Shown here: piece after piece, positions 13,181 to 20,504 of the stretch
Layout: each line of letters opens with the position of its first letter
Position numbering within the stretch: the stretch's first letter is position 1
Origin: Salibacter sp031581065
Lineage (GTDB): Bacteria > Bacteroidota > Bacteroidia > Flavobacteriales_G > Salibacteraceae
Direction: 5' to 3'
Length of the DNA stretch: 21,911 bases
Assembly (NCBI RefSeq): GCF_031581065.1
Contig: NZ_JAVLBN010000035.1
Location: 1-21,911 of the forward strand
Notes under the pieces: generated by a model
Databases searched by the model: none
Told to the model about the DNA's origin: nothing
What the model saw: the letters and a program-made list of their open reading frames with translations, nothing else
Position numbers and translations under genes: made by a program

Positions 13181-13518
13181 ACCTCGCTCTTAATTTGCTC
13201 AACAGCCTTGGGCATTATTTCGTTGAACTCCTCGATTAAACCTGGAAGTTTATCGAGTTCCTCTCCTGTTTTACCAATATGTTCCATCTCTTTGATTTTC
13301 TCGATGAAAGACGGAATTTGAACAGTTTGAATAGTTGACTTAAGCTTGTGAGCTTCTTTACCGAGCTTTTCGTACTCTTCGTTTTCGTAAAATTTATTGA
13401 TCTTTTCTATAGATTCGGGAACAGATTCAATGAAAAGCTCAATAAGTTGCTTTGTAAACTCTTCATTTCCACCCGACATTTCCTCTACAAATTCTAAACT
13501 GTATAATTTTTCACTCAT
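13177..13518 (-). CDS. Stand-alone Hpt-domain phosphotransfer protein
   Basis: 113-residue all-helical histidine phosphotransfer protein that shuttles phosphate between hybrid histidine kinases and response regulators. The phosphoacceptor is H57 in the motif EAHKLKST; the conserved lysine and serine of the HxxKxxS pattern are present. The N-terminal FTKQLIELFIESVPESIEKI helix is typical of Hpt proteins, and the whole length is accounted for by one Hpt domain. No kinase or response regulator is adjacent, so partners must be encoded elsewhere. Convergent with the YjbQ-family gene (stops overlap) and divergent from ftsK. A TAATTTCG sequence about 25 bases upstream may be its -7 box. Confidence 0.9.
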   Translation of the reverse strand: MSEKLYSLEFVEEMSGGNEEFTKQLIELFIESVPESIEKINKFYENEEYEKLGKEAHKLKSTIQTVQIPSFIEKIKEMEHIGKTGEELDKLPGLIEEFNEIMPKAVEQIKSEV

Positions 13519-13677
13519 TGCTATGAATTATTATCCCGAAATTACAATTATTTGTGATAATAGCAGTAACACCTTTACTCACTTTTCAATGTTAGTAATT
13601 TAGTATGTGAATACTTTCAGGTTCCAACTGTCACCTTTACTTTGTAACTAAATTTAGGAATTGCTGTATAAAAGCGC

Positions 13678-16290
13678 ATGAGTTTGAAAAACCGGTTTAA
13701 AAACGATATCGATTCTTCCAAATCCAGTGCTGGTGAGGAAAAAGCAAAATCTGCTAAAAGCTCTAAAGCAAAAAAAGAGAAGAACCAAAAGGCTACCAAC
13801 AAGAAGAGTTTACTGAAAGATCAGCGAACCAAAAACCTTGTGGGTCTCGCATTTTTATTCATCTCTGCCATTTTGATGCTCGCCCTCACCTCTCACCTTT
13901 TCACAGGAAATGCAGATCAAAGCATTTTGAGCACTCCACTATCAGATTTTGAAGATGAACGCGAAATCCGCAACTGGTTGGGAACATTCGGTGCACATAT
14001 CTCACAAAAACTCGTTTCAGACTGGTTTGGAGTTGCTTCATTCTCATTTGTCCTACTCTCCTTCCTCATTGGGTTTCGCATCCTCTTTGGTTTTTTCTTA
14101 TTGCCATTTAAGCAAGTTCTCAAATACACCATTTTCACACTCCTGTGGCTCCCTGCTTTTCTCGGGTTCTTCTTTACATCTTCAAATTTGCTCCTCCTCA
14201 GTGGAGGCGTTGGTCAAACCATCAATACATGGCTCAGCATAGCGATGGGGAATGTGGGCGCACTACTGTTCATCATTTTCTCTGCCATCGCCTTTATCGC
14301 TGTTAACTTCAAAGTTTCCTTCGCCAAAATCGCGCAATTCTTTGGATCTGAAAAAGAACTTGACGAGCGTGAAGAAAGCAGCTTTTACAAAAAAGAAGAG
14401 TTTGAAAAACGAGAGCAACATGTTCAGGAATTGGCTGATGAAGAAGATGATGATGAAAATGAAGAGTCGCTTCAGTCAGAACCGGAGCCAACAATAAGTG
14501 AAGATGACGAAAAACAGGAAATCGATCTTTCAGAACCGGAAGAAAACGAACCTGATGATGAGGTTGATCAGGAGGACGAAAACGAAAACTCTGAAGAGCT
14601 CGAAGTTGACATAAATCAAGACGAAGAGCAGGCTGATTCAGGCTCTGACCGTGAAGAGGAAAAAGAAGAAAAAACTGATGAAGATGATGTAGAAATTGAA
14701 ATAGAGCAATCTGAAGAGGATGAAGAACTTAGCGATCGTGATGTAAACAAAAAAGTGAAGGACTTTGGCGAGTACGATCCCACGCTGGATTTGTCAAAAT
14801 TCAAGCTGCCAACAATTGAATTACTAGACGATCACGGTGGCGGAGAAATCAAAGTTAACCGCGAGGAGCTGGAAGAAAACAAAAATAAGATTGTCGATAC
14901 ACTCAAGAATTACAAAATCGGTATTGACAAAATTAAAGCTACGGTTGGACCAACAGTCACACTCTACGAAATTGTCCCTGAAGCCGGTGTAAGAATTTCG
15001 AAAATCAAAAACCTGGAAGACGATATAGCGCTGAGTTTATCAGCACTCGGTATCAGAATTATCGCTCCAATTCCGGGTCGTGGAACAATTGGTATTGAAG
15101 TGCCTAATCAGGATCCTGATATTGTTTCAATGCGATCGCTCATCAAATCTGACAAATTTCAAAACTCAAAATACGCGCTACCAATTGCATTGGGTAAAAC
15201 GGTGAGCAATGAAACATTCATTGCCGATCTCGCTAAAATGCCACACCTCCTATTAGCCGGAGCTACCGGACAGGGTAAATCGGTTGGACTCAACGCTATA
15301 CTGGTTTCACTCCTCTATCGACTACATCCATCACAAATCAAGTTTGTGCTTGTGGATCCGAAAAAGGTGGAACTCACTCTTTTCAATAAAATAGAACGCC
15401 ACTACCTGGCTAAACTGCCTGATACTGAAGAAGCTATCATTACTGATAACTCGCAGGTAATCAACACACTCAACTCGTTGTGTATTGAAATGGACAAGCG
15501 TTACGAGTTACTCAAAGACGCCATGGTTCGGAATGTGAAAGAATACAACAACAAATTCATCAACCGCAAGCTCAATCCTGAAAACGGACACAGGTACATG
15601 CCTTATATCGTACTCGTTGTGGATGAGTTTGCCGATTTGATCATGACAGCCGGTAAAGAAGTTGAAACGCCTATCGCGCGCCTGGCTCAGCTCGCTCGTG
15701 CCGTTGGTATTCACCTGATCATCGCCACACAGCGACCTTCGGTTAACGTAATTACCGGACTGATCAAAGCCAACTTCCCGGCCAGGATTGCTTTCCGCGT
15801 AACCTCAAAAGTGGATTCCAGAACAATCCTTGACAGTGGCGGAGCCGATCAATTGATCGGTCGAGGTGATATGCTCCTCAGCCAGGGAAGCGATTTATTG
15901 CGCTTGCAGTGTGGCTTTGTTGATACGCCAGAAGTTGAAGAGATCTGCGATTACATCGGCAACCAGCAAGGTTACCCCGATGCCATGCACCTACCCGAAT
16001 ACAGCGATGACAGTGCCGGTGGCGGAGCTGCCGGAGGCGGTGGAGACATCAGCGACCGCGATGCGCTTTTTGAAGATAGCGCACAAATTATTGTGCAAAC
16101 TCAGCAAGGTTCAGCATCTTTGCTACAGCGTAAATTAAAAATCGGGTACAACAGAGCCGGCCGAATCATAGACCAGCTCGAGGAAGCAGGGATTATTGGT
16201 CCGTTCGAAGGAAGCAAAGCCCGCCAGGTTTTAATCCCCGATGAATACGCTTTGGAACAATTGTTGAATAGTGAAAGCGAAAACGATTAA
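13678..16290 (+). CDS. ftsK: FtsK/SpoIIIE-family DNA translocase
   Basis: 870-residue septal DNA pump that segregates chromosome termini and activates XerCD recombination. Order of parts: a Lys/Ser-rich N-terminus; four membrane helices between about residues 55 and 215; an unusually acidic Glu/Asp-rich linker at about 222-361; the alpha/beta motor domain with Walker A GATGQGKS at 528-535 and Walker B VLVVDEFADL at 645-654; and a C-terminal winged-helix gamma domain (about 795-855, EDSAQIIVQTQQGSASLLQR then YNRAGRIIDQLEEAGII). The gamma domain reads polar KOPS sites on DNA. A GGTCAGAGCC copy lies in the linker-coding part. The LolA-like gene follows after 10 bases, an arrangement common to many bacteria. 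Confidence 0.98.
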   Translation: MSLKNRFKNDIDSSKSSAGEEKAKSAKSSKAKKEKNQKATNKKSLLKDQRTKNLVGLAFLFISAILMLALTSHLFTGNADQSILSTPLSDFEDEREIRNWLGTFGAHISQKLVSDWFGVASFSFVLLSFLIGFRILFGFFLLPFKQVLKYTIFTLLWLPAFLGFFFTSSNLLLLSGGVGQTINTWLSIAMGNVGALLFIIFSAIAFIAVNFKVSFAKIAQFFGSEKELDEREESSFYKKEEFEKREQHVQELADEEDDDENEESLQSEPEPTISEDDEKQEIDLSEPEENEPDDEVDQEDENENSEELEVDINQDEEQADSGSDREEEKEEKTDEDDVEIEIEQSEEDEELSDRDVNKKVKDFGEYDPTLDLSKFKLPTIELLDDHGGGEIKVNREELEENKNKIVDTLKNYKIGIDKIKATVGPTVTLYEIVPEAGVRISKIKNLEDDIALSLSALGIRIIAPIPGRGTIGIEVPNQDPDIVSMRSLIKSDKFQNSKYALPIALGKTVSNETFIADLAKMPHLLLAGATGQGKSVGLNAILVSLLYRLHPSQIKFVLVDPKKVELTLFNKIERHYLAKLPDTEEAIITDNSQVINTLNSLCIEMDKRYELLKDAMVRNVKEYNNKFINRKLNPENGHRYMPYIVLVVDEFADLIMTAGKEVETPIARLAQLARAVGIHLIIATQRPSVNVITGLIKANFPARIAFRVTSKVDSRTILDSGGADQLIGRGDMLLSQGSDLLRLQCGFVDTPEVEEICDYIGNQQGYPDAMHLPEYSDDSAGGGAAGGGGDISDRDALFEDSAQIIVQTQQGSASLLQRKLKIGYNRAGRIIDQLEEAGIIGPFEGSKARQVLIPDEYALEQLLNSESEND
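14641..14650 (-). repeat. GGTCAGAGCC motif copy (within ftsK)
   Basis: Exact copy antisense to ftsK, read as GGC TCT GAC CGT in the poorly constrained acidic linker. Extended form ACGGTCAGAGCC. Confidence 0.85.
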
Positions 16291-16300
16291 TATATCAAGC

Positions 16301-16960
16301 ATGAAAAATTTACTTGCCTCATTACTAGCAACTTTTTTAGTGGTCGGAACCGCAACCGGCCAGGAAGATTACAATCCGCAAGACCCAAAAGCAAAAGAGA
16401 TTTTAGAAAATCTATCTGCTAAAAATAAAAAGTACACTTCAATAAAAGCCAACTTCGAGTACCGCATGCAAAACGAAGCGGCTGATATCGATGAAACACA
16501 AAAAGGTATCGTTTGGCTCAAAGGAGACAAATACCGTGTAGAGCTGGATGGCGTTGAGCGCGTATCTGACGGTAAAACGAACTACACCTACCTTACGGAG
16601 GAAGACGAACTTCAAATTACTTCTGCTGAGAACGAAGAAGAGGGCGGAATGATGAAGCCTTCTGAGATTATGAACATCCACGAACAGGGCTTTAAGTACA
16701 AGTACATCGGCACTAAAACGATCGATGGAAAAACACTCGAATACATTGAGCTCTATCCTGAAAAAGCCGACAAACCTTTTCACACGATTGAATTGTACAT
16801 CGACAAAGCCAAAACACAGATTTACATGATTAACGTAAAGTCTAAAAACGGCAATGTTTTCACATACAAGCTCGATAATTACCAAACAAACCTGAACATC
16901 CCCGATTCAAAGTTCAACTTTGACAAAAGCAAAGCCGGTGATGTGATTGATTTGAGGTAA
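16301..16960 (+). CDS. LolA-like outer-membrane lipoprotein carrier
   Basis: 219-residue periplasmic protein of the LolA family, which ferries lipoproteins from the inner to the outer membrane. I chose ATG 16301 because it starts a clean signal peptide (MKNLLASLLATFLVVGTATG, cleavage before Q21). An upstream GTG frame inside ftsK would add ten polar residues. The mature part shows the LolA pattern: a helix with NKKYTSIKANFEYRMQ, then GIVWLKGDKYRVELDG, DGKTNYTYL, and later a lipid-binding beta barrel with TIELYIDK. Bacteroidota LolA proteins are divergent, so a related sensor/carrier role is possible. It is probably co-transcribed with ftsK and ends at the hairpin at 16982. Confidence 0.88.
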   Translation: MKNLLASLLATFLVVGTATGQEDYNPQDPKAKEILENLSAKNKKYTSIKANFEYRMQNEAADIDETQKGIVWLKGDKYRVELDGVERVSDGKTNYTYLTEEDELQITSAENEEEGGMMKPSEIMNIHEQGFKYKYIGTKTIDGKTLEYIELYPEKADKPFHTIELYIDKAKTQIYMINVKSKNGNVFTYKLDNYQTNLNIPDSKFNFDKSKAGDVIDLR

Positions 16961-16981
16961 GCTTAAAAACACAACTTCCAG

Positions 16982-17012
16982 AACCCCGTTTCAAATGATG
17001 GAACGGGGTTTT
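16982..17012 (+). terminator. ftsK-lolA operon terminator
   Basis: Perfect 9-bp stem AACCCCGTT (16982-16990) with AACGGGGTT (17002-17010), extended by further pairs, then TTTTGTG. It begins 21 bases after the LolA-like stop. Confidence 0.85.
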
Positions 17013-17038
17013 GTGTTTATGAAATATTGAGGTGGTTC

Positions 17039-17121
17039 GTACCTACGGCACTCAAGTCCATTTTTTTCACATAGACTCCGGGTTCTCACCCGGAGATAGA
17101 AGTTTACCGTGCCTACGGCAC
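17039..17121. repeat. Compound palindromic repeat (REP-like), copy A
   Basis: A central hairpin CTCCGGGT (17076-17083)/ACCCGGAG (17088-17095) with a 4-base loop is flanked by GTACCTACGGCAC (17039-17051) and GTGCCTACGGCAC (17109-17121), themselves near-palindromes. Read on the minus strand, the right half has the same layout as copies B and C. Confidence 0.8.
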
Positions 17122-17152
17122 TATTTTTCAAAACAAAAGCTGGAGTCTGACT

Positions 17153-17183
17153 AACCTGACAGGTTTTTGAGACCTGTCAGGTT
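17153..17183. repeat. Perfect 12-bp inverted repeat AACCTGACAGGT
   Basis: AACCTGACAGGT (17153-17164) and ACCTGTCAGGTT (17172-17183) with a 7-base loop. Similar ACCTGACAGGT hairpins are, as I recall, scattered between genes in many Bacteroidota. It could act as a terminator, but the T run after it is short. Confidence 0.8.
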
Positions 17184-17205
17184 TTGGTGGTACAAACAAC
17201 CATGA

Positions 17206-17251
17206 GTGCCGTTAGGCACGAAACACATTTAACTCTGGGTATTAGCCCGAG
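17206..17251 (+). repeat. Palindromic repeat pair (REP-like), copy B
   Basis: GTGCCGTTAGGCACG (17206-17220), 12 spacer bases, then the imperfect hairpin CTCTGGGT/GCCCGAG (17233-17251). Same layout as copy C, with decay of the second palindrome. Confidence 0.75.
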
Positions 17252-17277
17252 TAATTGAGTCTGAATGAAAGCATTGA

Positions 17278-17418
17278 GGGGGTGTATCAAAAGGCTTTCA
17301 CAAAAACCTACAAGAATCTGTAATACAATATAATAATTTAGCTTCTTCAACTACTTTAGACTCTAAAAACCAGCCTTTTAAAACCAAAAACGAGAGTTTT
17401 TGGTTTTGATACACCCCC
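17278..17418. mobile_element. MITE-like element, 141 bp, with 15-bp terminal inverted repeats
   Basis: The left end GGGGGTGTATCAAAA (17278-17292) is exactly repeated in inverse at the right end (TTTTGATACACCCCC, 17404-17418). Next to the right end is a perfect internal hairpin, AAAACCAAAAAC-GAGA-GTTTTTGGTTTT. No coding capacity, so it would need a transposase supplied in trans. No clear target-site duplication was found. The termini have the look of an insertion sequence with GTGTATCAAAA ends; I cannot name the family. Confidence 0.75.
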
Positions 17419-17452
17419 CGATCCACATCTTTTAACCATAATTTTATTTTTT

Positions 17453-17462
17453 GGTCAGAGCC
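17453..17462 (+). repeat. GGTCAGAGCC motif copy (intergenic)
   Basis: Exact copy preceded by TTTTT, 61 bases before the dipeptidyl peptidase start and just outside the MITE-like element. Confidence 0.85.
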
Positions 17463-17522
17463 CTACATCGTTTGATAGAGCGGGGTTTTTCTTTAATTTA
17501 GGCGGCCTAAACACAAAACTCT

Positions 17523-19562
17523 ATGAACTGGATTAAATACACTGTCCTGGCGACTACGGCTACAATGGCCTTTTCGTGTGGCGCTCCGACAGAGAAAAAA
17601 GAAACAAAAGACAAAAAAGCTGAAACAGTGAAACAAGACACATCAGACTTTGAGTACTTAGCTGAACAATTTGCTGATTTACGCATTATCCGCTATCAAA
17701 TTCCCGGTTGGGACAAGCTTTCGGCAAAGCAAAAAGAATACGCTTATTATTTAACTCAGGCTGGTTATGCCGGTCGCGACATCATTTGGGATCAAAACTA
17801 CCGTCACAACCTTGAAATTCGCGATGTGCTGGAAGGTATCGTCAAGAATTACAACGGTGACAAAGATAGTGAAGACTGGAAAAACTTCATGACCTACACC
17901 AAGCGCGTGTGGTTCTCTAACGGAATTCACCACCACTACTCCATGAAAAAATTCGTCCCAAAATTCTCGAGAGATTATTTTGAGCAATTGATGAAGATCA
18001 CTGGAGCAGAATTATCTGAAGAGGCATTGAACGCCATGTTCGATCCGTCAAAAGCCGCGAAGAAAGTCAACCTCGATCCTGAAAAGGACCTCGTGGCTGC
18101 TTCAGCGGTAAACTTCTACGATCCGGATCTGACCGAAAAAGAAGTTGAAAACTACTACAAGCAAAAAATCGACAAATCTGCCAAAAAACCAGTTTCTTAC
18201 GGACTCAACTCAAAGCTCGTGAAAACGGAAGACGGCAAGGTTGAAGAGCGCGTTTGGAAGATTGACGGGATGTACGGCTCTGCGATTAAAGAAATCGTAC
18301 ACTGGCTCGAAAAAGCCGTGAAAGTAGCTGAAAACCAAAAGCAAGCTGATGCGCTCAAACTACTCATCGAGTATTACAAAACCGGTGATCTCAAAAAATG
18401 GGATGAGTACAACATCGCATGGGTAAATGCTACTGAGGGCGATATCGATTACATCAATTCGTTCATCGAGGTTTACAACGACCCTATGGGCTATCGCGGT
18501 TCTTACGAGACGATTGTTCAGGTGAAAGACTTCGAAGCATCTGAACGCATGAAAACGCTTTCTGAAAACGTTCAGTGGTTTGAGGACAACTCGCCAATCA
18601 TGGACGAGCACAAAAAGGAAAACGTGACAGGTGTTACGTATAAAGTAGTGAATGTTGCCGGTGAATCCGGTGATGCATCGCCTTCTACTCCAATTGGCGT
18701 GAACCTGCCTAACTCAAACTGGATCAGAGCCACTCACGGTTCTAAGTCTGTAAGCCTGGGTAACATCGTTGAAGCTTATGACAAATCGAGCAAAGGTGGC
18801 TACCTGAAAGAATTCGCTTACTCTCAAGAGGAGGTTGACCGTGGATTGAAATACGGAAACCTTTCAGATAAATTACACACTGCCCTGCACGAAGTGGTGG
18901 GTCACGCGAGTGGTAAACTGAACGAAGGCGTAGGTACACCAAAAGAAACGTTGAAAAACTACGCTTCTACTCTTGAGGAAGCACGTGCCGATCTCGTTGC
19001 ACTGTACTACCTCTACGACAAAAAGATGATTGACCTGGGATTGATGGACAACCTGGAAGTTGGTAAAGCACAGTACGATGCCTACATCAGGAACGGATTA
19101 ATGGTTCAATTGCGCAGATTAGAGCCGGGTGACAACATCGAAGAAGCTCACATGCGTAACCGCCAGCTCGTTGCTCTTTGGGCTTATGAAAAAGGGAAAG
19201 AAGACAATGTGATCGAGAAGAAAACGAAAGATGGAAACACGTATTTCGTTGTGAACGATTACAAGAAGCTTCAGGAGCTTTTTGGACAACTTATGAGAGA
19301 AATCCAACGCATCAAATCTGAAGGTGATTACGAAGCCGGAAGAGCACTCGTAGAGAACTACGGTGTTAAAGTTGATAAGGAAATTCACGAAGAAGTTCTA
19401 TCACGTAGTGAGGAACTCGGAATCGCTCCTTACGGTGGTTTCATCAATCCGCGTTTAATGCCGGTTGAAGAAAACGGAAAAATCGTTGATGTTGAAGCGA
19501 AATACGGTGAGTCATTCACTGAACAAATGCTCCGCTACAGCAGCGATTACGACAATCTATAA
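17523..19562 (+). CDS. Dipeptidyl peptidase III (peptidase family M49), lipoprotein
   Basis: 679-residue zinc exopeptidase that removes dipeptides from the N-terminus of short peptides. The M49 signature HEVVGH (HExxGH form) is at residues 456-461, giving the two histidine ligands and catalytic E457. The second motif EEARAD at 485-490 supplies the glutamate ligand (E486, matching E508 of the human enzyme). The N-terminus is a lipoprotein signal ending at C19 (MAFSC), followed by a Lys/Glu/Thr-rich tether, so the enzyme should be anchored in the envelope rather than cytosolic like the eukaryotic one. The length is typical of bacterial members. Some database entries of this family carry a wrong 'dihydrofolate reductase' name. 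A single-gene unit with its own terminator. Confidence 0.94.
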   Translation: MNWIKYTVLATTATMAFSCGAPTEKKETKDKKAETVKQDTSDFEYLAEQFADLRIIRYQIPGWDKLSAKQKEYAYYLTQAGYAGRDIIWDQNYRHNLEIRDVLEGIVKNYNGDKDSEDWKNFMTYTKRVWFSNGIHHHYSMKKFVPKFSRDYFEQLMKITGAELSEEALNAMFDPSKAAKKVNLDPEKDLVAASAVNFYDPDLTEKEVENYYKQKIDKSAKKPVSYGLNSKLVKTEDGKVEERVWKIDGMYGSAIKEIVHWLEKAVKVAENQKQADALKLLIEYYKTGDLKKWDEYNIAWVNATEGDIDYINSFIEVYNDPMGYRGSYETIVQVKDFEASERMKTLSENVQWFEDNSPIMDEHKKENVTGVTYKVVNVAGESGDASPSTPIGVNLPNSNWIRATHGSKSVSLGNIVEAYDKSSKGGYLKEFAYSQEEVDRGLKYGNLSDKLHTALHEVVGHASGKLNEGVGTPKETLKNYASTLEEARADLVALYYLYDKKMIDLGLMDNLEVGKAQYDAYIRNGLMVQLRRLEPGDNIEEAHMRNRQLVALWAYEKGKEDNVIEKKTKDGNTYFVVNDYKKLQELFGQLMREIQRIKSEGDYEAGRALVENYGVKVDKEIHEEVLSRSEELGIAPYGGFINPRLMPVEENGKIVDVEAKYGESFTEQMLRYSSDYDNL

Positions 19563-19877
19563 GAACTGAAATTCAGTCAAAGAAAAACCCTGACAATTTG
19601 AAAAGCTTCGTCAGGGTTTTTGTTGAGCAGATTTTTATTGAGTTGAGTTTGCCTTTTAAACGTTGAAGAAAAATCTGCTTTAACGTTGAGTGACACAAAT
19701 GTGCACAGTCAGATCCGGTTCCCCAACCAAAATGTGATGAGCGTAAAATACGTGTGATGAATAACGTTAACAAAAATTAACCTGCTGAAAATAAAAGGCT
19801 ACCACTCGGTTTTGAGAATGGCGTAAACCACATCGTCAACATTTAAACCTTTAAACCAATAAACACTTAAATATCAC
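19563..19877. other. Intergenic region between convergent genes
   Basis: Holds the dipeptidyl peptidase terminator and an 11-bp inverted repeat, AGCAGATTTTT (19626-19636) with AAAAATCTGCT (19669-19679), separated by 32 bases containing GTTGAG words. The remainder has no gene I can support. A CATTTAAACCTTTAAACC segment near 19841 recalls the CAAACCTTTAAC words at 113 and 12165. Confidence 0.55.
19583..19624 (+). terminator. Terminator of the dipeptidyl peptidase gene
   Basis: Perfect 12-bp stem AAAAACCCTGAC (19583-19594) with GTCAGGGTTTTT (19610-19621) and a 15-base loop, 20 bases after the stop. The A-rich left arm allows use from both sides. Confidence 0.88.
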
Positions 19878-20501
19878 TCACTCCTTCTCAAAGCACCAGT
19901 TGAAAAGTGGTAGCGAACGTTTTTGATTCGTGTTCCACAAACCTATTTGAAAACCGCGAAGTTTAGCAGCATTGTTCACAAGTCCAACCTGCGCGCCATT
20001 CATCTCCCCTGCATGATTCACCATCCCGATTGAAATACCGTTCAGGTATTCATACCTGTTGTAGACCAGGTTGAATGAAAAGCCATTTAGTACCAATCCG
20101 GCACTCATCAATCCCGATAGCGAAACACCATTGATCTTACTCGTAAATGTACCCAGCGGAGAAACAATCAACCCGTTGTGTAATGCACTTAATTGAATCG
20201 TATCCATTTTATCTACGGTCAGAGCCTTAGCGTCAATCGGCTTCATCATGAAAACCGAGTTGAAACCCTGTCCGGGGATTTGGATGTTCAATCCGTGAGA
20301 TTTCTTCGCGTACGACATAAAACAAACAACCTCAGAACCGACCGGACCAATGGCAATTCCGTAAATGTTCATCGCCCGTGACGGAATCACCCGAATGCCG
20401 TAATAGTTTTTGATCGTATCCTGCGAATCACCTGAAGCTGACTGGCCCATGCCAGCTACTGTAAGAAATAGGAATAGTAGAAGTGTGAGGGGTTTGGGCA
20501 T
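19878..20501 (-). CDS. Secreted GLVN-repeat protein (LA_2272-type surface repeat)
   Basis: 207 residues. A signal peptide covers about 1-19 (ending AGMG before Q20). The C-terminal half is a run of ~20-residue beta repeats of the form NGxxxGLVNxA: INGVSLSGLMSAG, LNGISIGMVNHAGE, MNGAQVGLVNNAAK, LRGFQIGLWNTN. It closes with KRSLPLFNWCFEKE. This pattern matches the surface repeats seen in Leptospira LA_2272-like and many Bacteroidota proteins; the function is unknown, and the repeats may form a beta-helix or solenoid. It is the last gene of a three-gene minus-strand operon, three bases after the MORN-like gene. Carries an antisense GGTCAGAGCC copy. Confidence 0.75.
   Translation of the reverse strand: MPKPLTLLLFLFLTVAGMGQSASGDSQDTIKNYYGIRVIPSRAMNIYGIAIGPVGSEVVCFMSYAKKSHGLNIQIPGQGFNSVFMMKPIDAKALTVDKMDTIQLSALHNGLIVSPLGTFTSKINGVSLSGLMSAGLVLNGFSFNLVYNRYEYLNGISIGMVNHAGEMNGAQVGLVNNAAKLRGFQIGLWNTNQKRSLPLFNWCFEKE
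20217..20226 (+). repeat. GGTCAGAGCC motif copy (within GLVN-repeat gene)
   Basis: Exact copy antisense to the gene, in a fourth reading register (AAG GCT CTG ACC GTA). Extended form ACGGTCAGAGCC. Confidence 0.85.
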
Positions 20502-20504
20502 TAC

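Larger units (their letters stand above)
16961..17522. other. Repeat-rich intergenic region
   Basis: Contains no gene. In order it holds the lolA terminator, a compound palindrome (17039-17121), the ACCTGACAGGT hairpin (17153-17183), a second palindrome pair (17206-17251), the MITE-like element (17278-17418), a GGTCAGAGCC copy and half of a possible terminator (TAGAGCGGGGTTTTTC). It looks like an accumulation site for mobile repeats between two transcription units. Confidence 0.8.

Noticed and set aside
13949..14497. Overlapping frames within the ftsK 5' part
   Set aside because: They are shadow frames over the membrane and acidic-linker coding region, which is clearly coding in the ftsK frame.
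16271..16300. Earlier GTG start for the LolA-like gene
   Set aside because: It adds polar residues ahead of a clean signal peptide and overlaps ftsK; ATG 16301 is better.
17453..17490. Complete terminator before the dipeptidyl peptidase gene
   Set aside because: The right arm TAGAGCGGGG with a T run is present but no well-paired left arm was found; it may be a broken hairpin.
19799..19873. Minus-strand short frame ending VDDVVYAILKTEW just after the GLVN-repeat gene
   Set aside because: Looks protein-like at its end but has no start codon and no recognisable family; the first part is an AT-rich repeat-like segment.
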